Source of the DNA: Piper betle
Lineage: Eukaryota; Streptophyta; Magnoliopsida; Piperales; Piperaceae
Assembly: GCA_033002965.1 (NCBI GenBank)
Contig: JAURVB010000761.1
Span: forward strand, 5,001-69,000
Direction of reading: 5' to 3'
Length of the DNA stretch: 64,000 nucleotides
This document shows, piece after piece, positions 35,700 through 48,160 of the stretch; the stretch's first letter is position 1; each line of letters begins with the position of its first letter. The notes under the pieces are model-generated. The model was not told where the DNA came from and made no database searches. It saw only the letters and a list, made by a program, of their open reading frames with translations. The position numbers and the translations under genes are program-made.

Positions 35700-37659
35700 A
35701 TTTCTCATGGGCAGGCATGTTTTTTGAATCCGTCTTGACTCGTTTGCTCAACCTCGTCTGATCCATGTAGCTAGGCTCTGTAAGCAGTTCTTCTTTTTTC
35801 TTGTTTGTAGATTTTAGTGTCAGGGAAGTTCTGTTCTATATGATTGTTTTTGTTTGTAGGACTTATTTTTGTTGACGATTTGTCCAGCTCTCTTTCTTAT
35901 TTTTCAATATACGTGTGATGTCTTTTACTTGTGGTTTGCATGTTGTGGTTACCAGCTTTATATTATCAACACGAGAAAAACTTGCATTCTTGGTTTGTTG
36001 TGAAGACGTCGGCTTTGGCTTCTTAAAAAAAGAAATGAGTGAAAATTTTCCAACAAACGCACCTTTTTTAACTACGTCCCACTTCTGTCTCCTTCTTGGA
36101 CCTTGTCGGACATGGATTTTAATTATAGATCTAATATAATAATAAATGATAAAAATTTTGATGGTTGGACGATTATCCTACCTTCAACCCTCTTTAGTTC
36201 GGGCTTACGACTGGTAATGCAGAGAGCATAGCTAGGAAGAGTTAGTAATGTACCTTGATTGAGTGTGAATTTTTGGGTTCCCGGTATTTTTCATGCCCCA
36301 AGAATTGGCCATTGTGAAACTGTTCATATATGGTCAAGGTTAGTGAATATAAATCTTCAAAGGTATAGTATGTATATGTTCACAGTGGTAGAGGTGCACT
36401 ATGTTTGCAGCTAATTATGCGACTATTTGGTGAAGTTAAGTGGTCTTTTTGGTCTGGGTACATTGATTGCATTTGTATTATATATATATAAAAGGAAGTG
36501 GACGCTTGTAATTTGCTTTGTGGGGAAATCAGCAAACTATATAAAGGAGGTGGGTGCACCGTGCGGGACCCACTGATGGAGAGTGGACCCCCTTCTGGCG
36601 TGGAACTCGTAGCCATGGAGCTGGTATGAATGGATTATGAGTGGGGAAAAGGACAAATCTTGGGAGGGAGGGAGGGAAAAGTCGGGGGATGAAGGCAATC
36701 TTGGGAGGGCCAATGACGTGCTCGTGTTGCAAATAATTAATTGCATTAAAAAGTGGGAAAGGGAGAGATGGGAGCGCTATGGTTGAAGATGTGATTCATG
36801 ATGCGGGCGGGTCCTGGTTCGATCGAGCTTTAATTTTGAGTCGACTTAAGCTGGGCCCCATTTGAAGAGCCTGCTTAAATCATCCTTTTATCCGTTTTTT
36901 AGTTCTTAAAATTTATAAAAAGAAGGTTATGTAATAATTTCCTTCGTATCGAAAATAATTATTCGCCAATGAATAATATCATTCATCGGTGGAACATTTT
37001 ATTTGTTCCACAATGAAACATTATCGTTTATTAAAATTAAAATAAAAAAAATTGTTGGGGCTTGGACGGGTTCAGGAGGAGCTCAATCGTAGGGTTACTT
37101 GCAGATGCCCCTCCCCCTCTTGTTTTGAGTTTAGGTGCACGAATTAATTAAAAAAGAAGAACGACTAAATAGTTTGTTTCCCCACTATGGGGGTGGGGTG
37201 TCGAGGGTTAAAAAGTTTTACACCCTGTAAAAATCTGTATTTGCCGATTATGGGTCCAATGGACTAAACATTAAATTGTACATGTTGTTTTTTAAACCCC
37301 AGATATTTATAAAAAAATTAACTTAATATTTTAGACTTTTACGTATATTTTATTCAATTTGATTCACTTGTTATTATAAGGTTTTGTACACTATTTAATA
37401 GTGCATTACTCGTTTTATCGTAAATTTAGAGTGTTAATTTAATCTACGATGGTTTGCCCGAGTAATTAGACAACGTGAGTATTTATTCGGATATTCTAGC
37501 AGGATGCTTTCATTTTTTTTTTTTAATTAGGGCAGTAAAATATAATCAACTAGTGAAATACGGTGTCCCATGGTGAAGGCCTACTTGGGACAAACTTAAA
37601 TCTTCACCCCTGATTCATCATTTATTTAACAGTGACACATTATTAGGGAAATTTGTCTC
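35700..37659. other. Intergenic spacer between LCV and LEA_2 genes
   Basis: The first 200-400 bases are probably LCV 3' UTR. The rest is AT-rich with a short TA tract at about 36480-36491, a purine-rich GGGAGGGAGGGA patch near 36663, and no recognisable gene, repeat end or RNA. Open frames here are short and lack known motifs. Confidence 0.6.
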
Positions 37660-39594
37660 TTTCTCTTGCTGAGGGGGAGAGTGGAACTCCTCCATGAGAG
37701 CTTCACTCCCCACTTCCGACGGAGAACGCCGCCAGCTCCGACCAATTCGATCCAGTTTTCGCCATCCGTTCTCCAAACTCGTAGCTATCCTCTCGCATTC
37801 GAAGACTCCGATGCCGGATTTCGGATAAAGATTGTTTTTTGGCGCATTCCCGTTTTGGCCTTCGACGCCGTCGTTCCCGTTTTGGAGCTTGCAAACCTTT
37901 GGAATAGAAAGGTGGTACCTTTTTTGTGATAAAAAAGGTGTTTTTTCTTTTGGAGCAGCAATGGTGCTGTTTGTGTCGTGGACGGCATCTCCTTCGGTTG
38001 ACAGGAGAAATAAGGTGTTGAATGAGTGGAAATTCGTAGTCGTTCGAATCGGAGGGTTTTCGTTGGATTTTTCTTCTTTTTTTGTTTTTTGTTTTTTTTT
38101 TCAAAGTTTCAATTTTTGCAGAATTTGTTTGAAGAAGCGTCTCATTTATGTGTGCATGTTTGTGTAATCCTTCTATATTTATTGGTTTGGCCAAGGATTC
38201 GAATTGTTGGGAAGAATACGTGTTATTTGTTTAATTCTTGACAAATTGATCACTAATATTTGTGTTAAACGTTTAAATCCGAAAAAATCATTCCAATATA
38301 ATGTTTTTCGTATGAGGTGAGTGGAAATTTTTCGTTATAGCGTGAAGGATTTTGGTTGGATTTGCTTTTTCTTTGTTCAGAGAGTCAATTTTGCGGAATT
38401 TGTTTGAAGAAGCATCTCATTATGTGTGAATGTTTGTGTAATCCTGCTATATTTATTGGTTTTCTCAAGATTTGAATTGGTGGAAAAAGTATGCGATAGT
38501 ATGTTTAAATTCATGGTTATACGGTTCTATAGTAAGACTAATGCTTTGTCTTAAATTACCATTTGTTAAAGGTTTAATCTGAAAGTTTCAGTCCAAGATG
38601 GTGTTTTTGTATGAAGTGAGTGGGAATTGTTCGTTGTAGAATGTGAAGGATTTTGGTTGGATTTCCCTTTTTTGTAGGAGGCTTCAAGCAGACACTTACT
38701 TGAAGAAGTATCTTACTGTATAAAATGCGAGTGTACATATATGTACATGTAATCCTCCTATTTTTCGTTGTTTGTTCAATATTCGACTTTGTGTGAAAAA
38801 TCTGTGTTGATTTGTCATTTCATGGATTTACAGTTCTATATCAAATCGAATGTGATTTATTTGTTTATGAGAAAAAAATCTGATTTTGGGTGAATTTGTG
38901 GATAAATTGGACCAGAAATGGTGTTGTTTGTGTCATGGACTGCATCTTCTTCGATTGATTGAAGAAAAGGGGTGTTAAATGAGTGGAAATCGCTGTATTT
39001 GGAATAAATGGATTTTGGTTGGATTTGTTTTCTATTTGAAGTTCCGAAATCATGTTGTTGTGCAATGAATGGAAATTCTTCGTTGTTGGAAGATTATGGT
39101 AAGATTTGCTTTTTTGTTGGAAGCTTCAATCCATACAATTTACTTGAACTATCTGACTGTATAAATGCTGAGTATATATATTTACATGTTTATATAATCC
39201 TATAGTATAATTCAATGAATCTCTGGCATTTTTTTGGTTTGCTCAATATTTGAATTGATGTGAAAAATATTCTTTTTTCCCTAAATTCATGGTTGTACAG
39301 CTCTATTTTTTTGTTCTTTTTCTTTTTCTAATTTTTAATAAATGACTGTCCATTTGAAGCTTCAATTTACAATATTTACTAAAAAAGATCTTATTCTATA
39401 AGCATATGAAGATTAGTGCAACAATTTTAGATGTTTATATGCTTGACACTTTACTGGTTTTCAGAAATTTTCAATTGATTAAATTTCTGATTGTTTTTTC
39501 TTAGATGGATGACTGTATAACTTGCTCTCTTGCTTGTTTCAAATTTGATCAATTAAGTGATTTGTAATAAATTATCCATGTGTGAGTTCTGCAG
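37660..39594 (+). other. Leader exon and long 5' leader intron of the LEA_2 gene
   Basis: Sequence before the LEA_2 coding exon contains a likely non-coding first exon in the CT-rich segment about 37660-37910, with a possible donor near 37911 (AAG/GTGGTA). The intron ends at the acceptor TTCTGCAG, 39587-39594. A leader intron is inferred because the coding exon starts only 34 bases after this good acceptor. The donor is a guess; cDNA could place it elsewhere. Short frames here (37666-38241) are not supported. Confidence 0.5.
37958..39260. repeat. About four decayed 300-bp tandem repeats in the LEA_2 leader intron
   Basis: A GAGTGGAAATT anchor recurs at 38023, 38319, 38618 and 38981, with spacings of 296, 299 and 363 bp, plus a partial copy (GAATGGAAATTC) at 39067. 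Each is followed in order by GGATTTTGGTTGGATTT, TTGAAGAAGC-TCTCAT-like text, a TGTAATCCT-CTATATTTATT block and an ATT-GAATTG--GAAAAA block. A head segment, GGTG-TGTTTGTGTC-TGGAC, occurs before copies 1 and 4 (37962 and 38920). The copies are well diverged, so the duplication is old. Confidence 0.8.
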
Positions 39595-39628
39595 AAATAC
39601 ATTGACGTCCAATCACTAGAGCAGCAAG

Positions 39629-41551
39629 ATGGTGCATGCTAAGTCTGACTCAGATGTCACCAGCATGGCTGCTTCTTCACCTTCAAGATCTCCCAAACGG
39701 CCGCTTTACTATGTACAAAGCCCCTCAAGAGATTCCCATGATGGGGATAAATCTTCTTTGCATACAACCCCCTTATGAACACTCCATCGGAATCACCCTC
39801 GCATCCTTCATTAGGACGTCATTCAAGGGCTTCATCAGCTAGCAGATTCTCCGGGGCTTTTAGATCTTCATCAGGGAGAAAAGGTAACAGGAAAAGAAAT
39901 GAGAAGGGTTGGCCAGAGTGTGATGTTATAGAGGAAGAAGGATCTTATGATGACCTTGAAGATAGAGGTCTTTCTCGTCGTTGCCAGGTCCTTATGGGTT
40001 TACTTGGGTTCATCCTTTTGTTCACCATCTTCTCTCTTATATTCTGGGGTGCCAGTAGACCATACAAAGCAGAGGTTTCGGTGAAGGTAAGAGTTTTCAT
40101 GTTCAATATTTATTATATCCGTGAACAACTGTGTTATCATGTGATGGTCAAAACTTGAGTTAGCTATGTGCTTTCAGTGCCCTAAGATCACTTATATTGA
40201 ATCATAGAAGTTTCAAACATAATTGAGCTTTGGTTTTTTGAAATTAAAATTCAGAAAACTGCCACCATAGATTAGATTGTTCATGAATTAAGAATTTATA
40301 TATTATCATTATTGGTGAAAATTTAGAAATTCAATGCCTTGAATACAGAATTGTCAAAATTTCTTGACCATGCTTAGAAGTGCGCGGTTTAAACCTCATC
40401 GTTTGTTTGAAACACTGAACAATGACAATAAAATTGCTGATGAAATGTTGAACAGTATTTTATCTCGTCTGAAGTGATGGGTGAAACTGTGAAAGATTCA
40501 TGCTGATTACCACAGAAAAACCTTGTTTGGTTAAAAAATTAGGCCTTTCCCCCCTCCTTAAAAGCATTTCTACTAGAATGTGAAATTTTCATTCTGCATA
40601 TCTAATTAAGATGCATCTTTTGGGAAAATAAGCCATCCTTGTTCTTATATATTTTAATGGATATTTGCACTTACGACTGTTCATAAATATTTTAAAGTTT
40701 TTCGCAGAAAAGTTTAAAGAATTTAGAAAGTAGGAGTTTTGTTAGCAAAATTAATGTAAAAAACATTTTTTCCATTTGCAATTTTATGGCCTCGACAGCA
40801 TTAGTTCAGTTAAGTTGCCTGACGCACGATAGGTTGCATAATTTTCTTTTAGTATTTTCCAATTTAGCCAAGTTCATTTTGCTAAACCCATCGTTCTTAG
40901 AACTTCATATTTTTTGTATGCATCTAATTCAGCTATCTTCACTTTACAGCTCTTAATCTTATAATTTCCTCCGACTGCAGAGTCTAAGTCTGAGTTACTT
41001 TTACCTTGGGGAGGGACAAGACTTCACAGGCGTGCCAACTAAATTTTCATCATTAAACTCCTCAATAAAGCTCACCATATACAATCCTGCATCTCTGTTT
41101 GGCATTCATGTCAGCTCAACGCCGGTCAACCTCATCTATTCAGAGATTCCAATTGCAACTGGGCAGGTAACCTATCTTTTTCTGTCAAACTTCCAATTAA
41201 CGAGCGCGACCCTGCATTCTTAAATCAAATTATATTTCTTCTCTAACAATGCCACTTTTGTCATTCTTCCAGTTGAAAAAATACTATCAACCAAGAAAAA
41301 GCCACCATTTGCAATCGGTTATCTTACACGGAGACAAGGTACCTCTTTATGGTGCTGGTGCAAGCCTCACAGTTTCAGACAAGGGGGCAGTTGTTCCATT
41401 AAAATTGCGGTTCACTATCAGGTCTCGGGGAAATGTAATAGGGAAGCTAGTGAGGGTCAAACACTACAAACATGTCTCTTGCCAACTCAATGTCAACTCA
41501 ACAAACTTCAAGACAACGAAAATCCCGCAGAACCGGTGTACCTATGACTGA
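39629..41551 (+). CDS. LEA_2/NHL-type single-pass membrane protein, 3 exons, one-base frameshift
   Basis: Coding exons are 39629-40086, 40981-41166 and 41273-41551, all GT-AG. The N-terminus reads MVHAKSDSDVTSMAASSPSR and contains the conserved YYVQSPSRDSHDGDKSS block of a plant LEA_2 (hydroxyproline-rich glycoprotein-like) subfamily. A Ser-rich cytosolic part to about residue 118 precedes one membrane segment (LMGLLGFILLFTIFSLIFWG, about 120-141), then an extracellular or lumenal LEA_2/NHL-like domain (FYLGEGQDFTGVPTK, LTIYNPASLFGIHVSS, HYKHVSCQL) ending NRCTYD. The frame breaks after HTTP at the C5 run 39768-39772: as written a TGA follows at 39776, while the next frame continues MNTPSESPSHPSLGRHSR. 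One extra C restores a 307-residue protein with intact phases. Function is unknown; relatives are linked to membranes and stress. Real mutation or sequencing error cannot be told apart here. Confidence 0.9.
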
Positions 41552-41676
41552 GCTGATCAAGTCAATCTGGTTTTTAATTTTCTGAGAGAGATTATTTAGT
41601 GCTGTCTATTTCATGTAAATGGCAAGTGCCCTTCTTCTGCATAATGTGTGGTTGTTGTTTGTTTTCTTTGTTGCAT

Positions 41677-41682
41677 AATAAA
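41677..41682 (+). terminator. Candidate polyadenylation signal of the LEA_2 gene
   Basis: AATAAA at 41677-41682 lies about 125 bases after the stop codon, preceded by TTGT-rich DNA (41651-41672), a plausible far-upstream element in plants. No cDNA evidence is available. Confidence 0.5.
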
Positions 41683-43407
41683 GATTTTAAAGTGTTTCCA
41701 ATTTCTTCAGTGTATCCTACTTCCACGAAAACAAGAAATATGTTCCATGAAAATATGAGTCACTGATATCATATTTGAGCTTTTAAATATCAGTACCTCC
41801 ATGGATGGTAAGTTGTAAAAAGCCTTTGAAGATAAAAAAAGAGGTCCTACATTATATGAAATTTGAAACAGTTAAAAAATGCTATTTGTTTTCTCATTAT
41901 TGGTAAGTGGTAAATTCTGAACCATTGTTTTTAGCATATTTCTTCCTCCAGTCTATCAAGCATATAACTCGGAAATATGTTAGTAAGGATTGGTTTAGAT
42001 CGGATATGGACTACATCAGAGATGGTATATTAGGGTAGGGATGAGTTCAGATCTGATTTAACAAAAAATAAAAATAAAAATTCTGAACCCAAGATTTTAT
42101 TTAATTCCAATTTGATTTTGTAAATGATGCATGAGTTTTTGTGATGAGGTGGGGTAAGGTCAGGTATGGAGTATGCAAGTGATATGGGCCCCAACCATGT
42201 TCCTTGTTCCTTGTTCCTTGGATCAGATTTCTTCTAACCAAAGTTTTAAATACCTTATTCATTACCATATCATATTTATTCTCAACATGGGGATATATTT
42301 CATTCTTTCAGGTCAAATTGGGTTTAATTCGATTTTAAAATAACAAATAAATAATTTTTTTATGAGATATTCAAAATATTTAATTAAATACTAATAAAAA
42401 TACCGTGGCTTTTTAACAGAAAGAATGGATTTTGGGAATATTTTATATTAAAAAATATGTACAAATTTAAATGATATGAAGACGTAAAATGTATCGAATT
42501 TAAAAATGGATGCTGCAATATCAGGTTGGACCGGTCCGATCCGAGAGTTAATCAATCTGGTCTATATAAATTTGAATATCTAAAATTTTCAACCTGAATC
42601 AGAACCTAATTGGGATCAAAACCTGTCCCTAGCCTGGGCACGATAAAGCCTTTTTCAATTTAAAGCTGGTTTAAAAGCCTTTTTTGTAATGGGAAATGTT
42701 GGAGATCCATTCAACCCACAGGAATGAAAATCTTCATGAAAAGAGAATTTCTATGATGCTAAGGATAAAAGATGAGAATTACTAGACTGAATTAAAACCT
42801 TCTAAAGGTGGAGAAGAATCCCCTCTTCTTTTTTTTTTTCCATCCACATGTTTCTTAATTTTGGTGCGTAAGGGGTTCCATTCCTATGAATCTTGTGAAG
42901 ACAAAAGGAAAGAAAACAAAGAAAAAGACCGGTTTCTGAAACTATGATGATCTCCAAACAGAACCCACACATACAATAGATATCATCATTTACCAGGCTG
43001 GTGACATTATTGAAGTTCCGTGGACTGTTGGAAGCAAATGAACCAGTGGCCACAATCCCTCCATTTGGCTCTTTCACATCCTTTCGCACAGATACAATCT
43101 TTTCCCTTCTCTCTCTTACTCATTACAAAAAATATCCTTTCACCACAGGACACCAGAACTTTCATAATTACAAGCTCAGTTCAGTCGGTGAGTGGAGAAA
43201 CTTTTGGGTTTTTTCCCAAAAGTAACTTTTGGGTACCTTGTCCTTTGTGCTGCTGCATTTTTTATCATTGACAGCAAATCAACCAAGTACTTCGCACACG
43301 AGTAGATCCACAGAAAAAATACAGTCCCTGGACAACTAACAAACCGTGAAAGTCATACTTTTCAAGTTCTAGATAATCTGGTTGCAATATGCATAAAAAA
43401 ATAAGGA
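41683..43407. other. Intergenic spacer, AT-rich
   Basis: Between the LEA_2 3' end and the MITE-like element I see a triple TTCCTTG repeat near 42200, A/T runs near 42060 and 42340-42470, and no gene or transposon ends. The short minus-strand frame at 42802-43089 has no recognisable motif. Confidence 0.6.
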
Positions 43408-44199
43408 TGCAGTCGGATCGGCGGTGATCCTGTTTAAAAAAATACGTAAATCGATTTTGATTCGAATGGGTCTATAAATTGAATTTGATATGATTTTATA
43501 TAATTTATGTTAATTTTAAAATTGGTTTAAATTAGTCGATTCTTGACAGCAGTCTGAGAGGCAATAATGACAGCGACGAGCGATTGGGGGTGGGTGCAAC
43601 AGCAGCGAGGGACGGGGATGGGGCAGTGAAAGCTAGTTATGAGGGTAAAAATAAGGCCACAGGGGGATAAGGCAAGGGCGGCAAGGGAAGTAGCAGGGTG
43701 GCATGGCGGGGCGGAGGGCAATGCGGCGATAGGGGACGAACAACAAGGTGGCGAGGGCCACGATAGGGTAGTAGGGTGGGGCAGGGGGCGATAGGGCAAG
43801 GGCGGCTATGAGGTAGTCGTGGGGGACGAAGGGGGCAAATGGGGCGACAGGGCAATAAGGGCGACGATAAGGTAAGGCAACGACGACGATCAAAGGAGAG
43901 ACAATGTGCAACATCGGGGAAAGGAAAAGGGGATAAAATAGCGATGGCATTTTTGTAATTAAAAGTTGACCCGACTCCGATTCGAAAATAATTAGTTTTA
44001 AATAATTAAAAAAAATCATAAAATATAATATAAATTATAACATCAAAATAATATATTTATAACTAATAATTCATTAATTTTGACTAAATTAAAATTTTTG
44101 TAAAACCAATTTAAATCAATTCAACTAAACCAATTTAAACTAATTCAACATTTTCTCAAAAATCAGTTTCTGATCTAATTCCGATTTTTATAACTGCAT
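43408..44199. mobile_element. Candidate MITE / hAT-like non-autonomous element
   Basis: The ends are loosely inverted: TGCAGTCGGATCGG at 43408 versus, reading inward from the right, ATGCAGTTATAAAAATCGGA. Inside each end comes related AT-rich sequence with GGTTTAAATT-type motifs (43524; 44090-44150), and the centre (43550-43950) is G-rich on the plus strand. This copies the architecture of the hAT element at 62631-63503. The minus strand near 43985-43931 also carries its TCAACTTTTAATTAC...ATGCCA module. No clean TSD was found, so the boundaries are approximate. Frames across the G-rich centre are compositional. Confidence 0.45.
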
Positions 44200-44737
44200 T
44201 AGAAAATAATAACTTTAATAGACATGGAAGATGCAGGCCAGGAGATAATCACAGCGTACAAGGGTATGTAAGACGTCTAGTTTGATTACATCATAAATGC
44301 TTTTTCAGTGGTAGATGGATATGTTTATTTCCTCCAATTATCAATCATCTAATGATTCAAAAAGAAACCAAGAAACATAGTTTAATGGTTCATTTATCAC
44401 GAACCTTCTGAAAATAAGCATCATGTTTTCCAATTACGTGGAATCTTTGTCATTCAATTTCATTTGCTGTTTATACCAATTTTTGAATAGTTTGCAAGCT
44501 GGGACTGCAGATCTTCGAAAACAGAGCAATTGGGAATTCTGTTTATTCTGAAATTGAATTTCAATACACTAGAGCAAAACTGCACATAATCATTGTTCGT
44601 TTGCTCGCTTGCTACGATTGAAGCGTATGCAAAAATAACTTTGATTGAACCGAAACAGCCAACAAAAGGACGAGAATAAAGAAGACGAGAACATTCAACC
44701 AGAGAGTCCTGGGACATATATTGAGGTAAGAATGCCA
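44200..44737. other. Downstream flank of the TauE/SafE gene
   Basis: The half nearest 44737 is probably 3' UTR of the minus-strand gene. No other feature was recognised; the minus-strand frame at 44460-44756 overlaps the UTR and has no known motif. Confidence 0.55.
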
Positions 44738-47700
44738 TCAAGCTTTGTAGCTGCAAAGGTTCTCAAAGCCCATGTACTCGTGACGTTCAATTTTCCCAAT
44801 CATGTTTGATATGCCAACCCCACCTGTAATTCAACGTTAGCAAACCTAATCAAAACTAATCCATACAGATATATATTTTTCTAGTGTGTCCCTTAATTTA
44901 TTCTTAAAGATTATGAAAGTTTTGAAACTTGTAAACATGATTTCTAATTAACAAAAACAATAAATACAGGTTGTTCCCTAATATGTGATAGGGCTTCAAG
45001 AGTGCAACAGTTAGATAAGGAAAGACTAGAATCTGTAAAGTAGGATTACCTAGCGAAACAGCACTAACGAATATTGTGAAGGCCAATATGAAGATGATAA
45101 GGGAAGCTCTTCCCAGAATTATGATCAACCTTCTGACAATATGCTGTCCAACAAAAGCAGCAACGGTTGCCACAGCAACAAAGTAGAGAGCTGCCACACA
45201 AAAAAGTCAAGTGGTCTGTTTGAGCAGGTTCAAATAAAAAAGGAGAACCCAGTTTCTAGTAGCTTTAATTGAAGGGGTCTCTTGTGCAGTTATGGGTTTC
45301 GCTGAGGAGGGGACAGAGAGAATGTACCATAAGGAACTGGGAATCGTTTCAAAAGGTAATATTCAACAACAGACATTGATGAAGAGAATGTCATTGCAAA
45401 AGTTGCTGTAGCGCTAGAGACCTGCAAATAAATGTTTAAGCATAAAATACCAATGGTAATATATATTTCTGCATGCATTCACAAGGATTCATAAAGATTC
45501 CGATATCAGATTCTTAATAACATGAATATAACTAAAACTGTGTCACCTGGGGTGGGATACCCAACTCCAAGAAAAGTGGCCCCAGTATAAAGCCTCCACC
45601 TAGTCCAAGCAGTCCACCAACCATACCAGCAATGATACCACAACAGCAGTAGAGAATCAGCTGATGGACCTTCCAATTTGTTCCCTCCTCACCTTTCGAT
45701 GCAATCACTCTTCTTCCTTTGTATAAACTGATAGCTTCGTATCCAGATATTCCAACAGAAACGGGGATCTGCAATGACGCAATGACATAACCATCCAACC
45801 TTAATACCAATGTATCTGCCATCCTAATCAATATTGTTGACAACTCCAGAATGCATATCTATGTAGCTTTCCACATGAACGCAGGTACATTTTGCCTCAA
45901 AGAGTACAACATGACAAAGTGGTAGAGTGAAAACGATTTTAGAAAGGGCTGCAAGATGCTTGAGATAGAAAACAGAAATGAACAATGAATTGATACCTGC
46001 ATTAGGCTCAGAACCCAGTATGCAGTGGAACAAGTTGTGGTGTAATTCTGCACCCAGCAAAGAAATAAATTGATGCTACTGACCTCTGTTATTTAGAGGA
46101 GAAGGAAGCCTACACTGGTAAAAATAGGCAGAAAGGGAAGAAAAGCTGCCGGAAAAACCAACCTTAATAGAAATCTGCAGAATGAGAAATGCAACCCAGA
46201 CAAAAACAAGCAGGCCCAGTTCCTTCCAATAGACATTCTCGAGAAGAGGAACCTGAGAGAATGATAAACCACGGCTTTACATAAATTTTATCGAGTAGTC
46301 ACGTCTCTTCAAATATTTACATCAAATCAGGTGATTATGAATCTAAATACATACCTCTGCTTCATTACCCTTGTACTCCTTTTCTCAACATTGCCTGGTT
46401 CACTAGGGAGTGCTTTGTATTCCACTTCTTCCCCACCAGCTCCTGAAAAACATTCCCAACTACCTTACGATGGAATAGTTCTTCTAATAAGCAGTTCTCT
46501 GAATTCAAAATTACAGTTACCCTAAAGAAATTCAATAAGTTCTTAGACGAGAAGCAAAAAAGCAACTGGAAAATAAGAAGAAGAAGAAGAACAAGCAAAC
46601 TAGAAAAAAATATATATTATAAAAGAGGAGAGTGAAAGCATACCCTTAGACTGAGCACGATTAGCAGCCTCCTGAGGAGAAAATGACCAACTCGGGATCA
46701 ACGGTATAGAATTCAACACATAAAGAAACATCATAAGCCAGTTGATGGTACTCTTACCTTTTTCATAATGGTTTCTTTCTTCCATGTATCAACACCTTTA
46801 AGGCAAGCCTTCGTCGAGGTAACTACATGACATAAAACAAAGTTAACTTGTTGATACATCCGTTGTCAAAAAATACAAAGAACAAAACGATCAGAAAATC
46901 CATTACACAGAAAAAGGATGATCAGCAGAACAGTGACCATCCAATCAGCAAATATAACATTGAAGGCTACTCCAATGCTGATTCCCAACATAAGCATTGG
47001 TTGAAAGAGCATAGCTAAATCATAGTCAATAATGGGCATTTCCAGGGTGGGATGCCTCAGCTTCAGATTATAATAGACGGTTGATGCTGCAGCTCCCATA
47101 ATCATACCTGACCAAACAAACATCATTTCAACAAAATGAATCAACTGAGCTGAAAATCATTTACTGCAGTAAGTCGGCCAGTAAAAAAGATGATTTTTTT
47201 GTCCTATTTTTTGGGTTCACCTGGAAGAACATCCAGTCACACAATTCATTTCCTGTGATATCAATAATTTGATCTATCAGGTAATAAAAGTCAACATGGT
47301 CTTACATTTTGATATGGCAGTTGATGATTTAGGATCAAAACCAATGATCAAGGAGAGCATGGGAACAAAGATGCCTCCCCCACCAACTCCCCCACACTCC
47401 CAAAAGCAGCTCCAAAGAATCCAACCAGAGATCCCACAATAATCTTCCATCCAAACTCCATAGGCTGCACACACAAACAAATTCCCCATTACTCCCAACA
47501 ACAACATCCCAGTTTCCTACAACCACAACTATATAACATTTAAAAAAAAATTTGACAAACTCCAATTCAATTTTTCTACAACCTCAACTACATTAAAAGA
47601 AAAAAGAAAAAAAAGACAAACACTCCCTCAATTTTTCTAAAACTACAACTAAATCATTTTTTTAAACAAAATCTCACTCACTTAGTAAATCTAAACACTT

Positions 47701-47921
47701 ACCGGCCAGACATGTTCATAAGAAGATTTGTCTGGTTGCCAAAGGAAATTAAGCACTTTGAGGACATAGTCCGACACGGTCTCTTCAGATTCCGAGCTGG
47801 GAGACGCATCCCGCATCAGAGTCCGCTCAGCCGACACAAGAGCCAAAGCTAGAAGAAAGGTCAGGGCAGCCATAGCTGGTGATCGCAACCACACCCAGTC
47901 AGCTCCTCCTCCGCCCGCCAT
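44738..47921 (-). CDS. TauE/SafE-family membrane protein, 12 coding exons, one-base frameshift
   Basis: Coding exons on the minus strand: 47921-47703, 47464-47306, 47107-46907, 46822-46758, 46671-46644, 46442-46369, 46252-46163, 46047-45997, 45768-45547, 45421-45328, 45190-45050 and 44823-44738; introns are GT-AG. A leader intron (48024-47956) precedes the ATG. The product is about 476 residues: a signal-like start ([15 protein letters not shown]), then hydrophobic repeats with [89 protein letters not shown], and the ending [13 protein letters not shown]. These are hallmarks of the plant TauE/SafE (sulfite/anion exporter-like) family. The transported substrate in plants is not settled. At the C5 run 47389-47393 exon 2 needs one more base to stay in frame (GSVGGVGGGG). 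Exon 6 has two possible donors, 46369/46368 (in frame) and 46355/46354. Confidence 0.92.
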
Positions 47922-47955
47922 CCCAGCCCACCAAAGCTCCCAACTTTCCCGCAAC

Positions 47956-48024
47956 CTGAGCACACTAACAACGTCAGAGCCTTCCGGAAAACAAACCGTA
48001 ATCAGAACCAGCGAAAAGTCTCAC
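47956..48024 (-). other. Short intron in the 5' leader of the TauE/SafE gene
   Basis: On the minus strand the donor GTGAGA starts at 48024 after CCAGAG, and the acceptor ends at 47956 before GTTGCGGGAAAG. The 69-base size is usual for plant introns. The untranslated first exon probably begins around 48160. Confidence 0.5.
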
Positions 48025-48160
48025 CTCTGGAACGAAGACGAGCTCCGGCAACACCAATCTCGCCGGCAAGAGCTCCAGCGACAAGCGAGTTCGGAGGAAC
48101 ACCGGTGGAAGGTTGCCAGCGGTCTCCACTCCAGCTTGTGGATTGATAGGTGGGAGACTT

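Noticed and set aside
43527..44019. Pro/Cys-rich minus-strand open frames
   Set aside because: They are translations of the G-rich core of the MITE-like element; no conserved motif.
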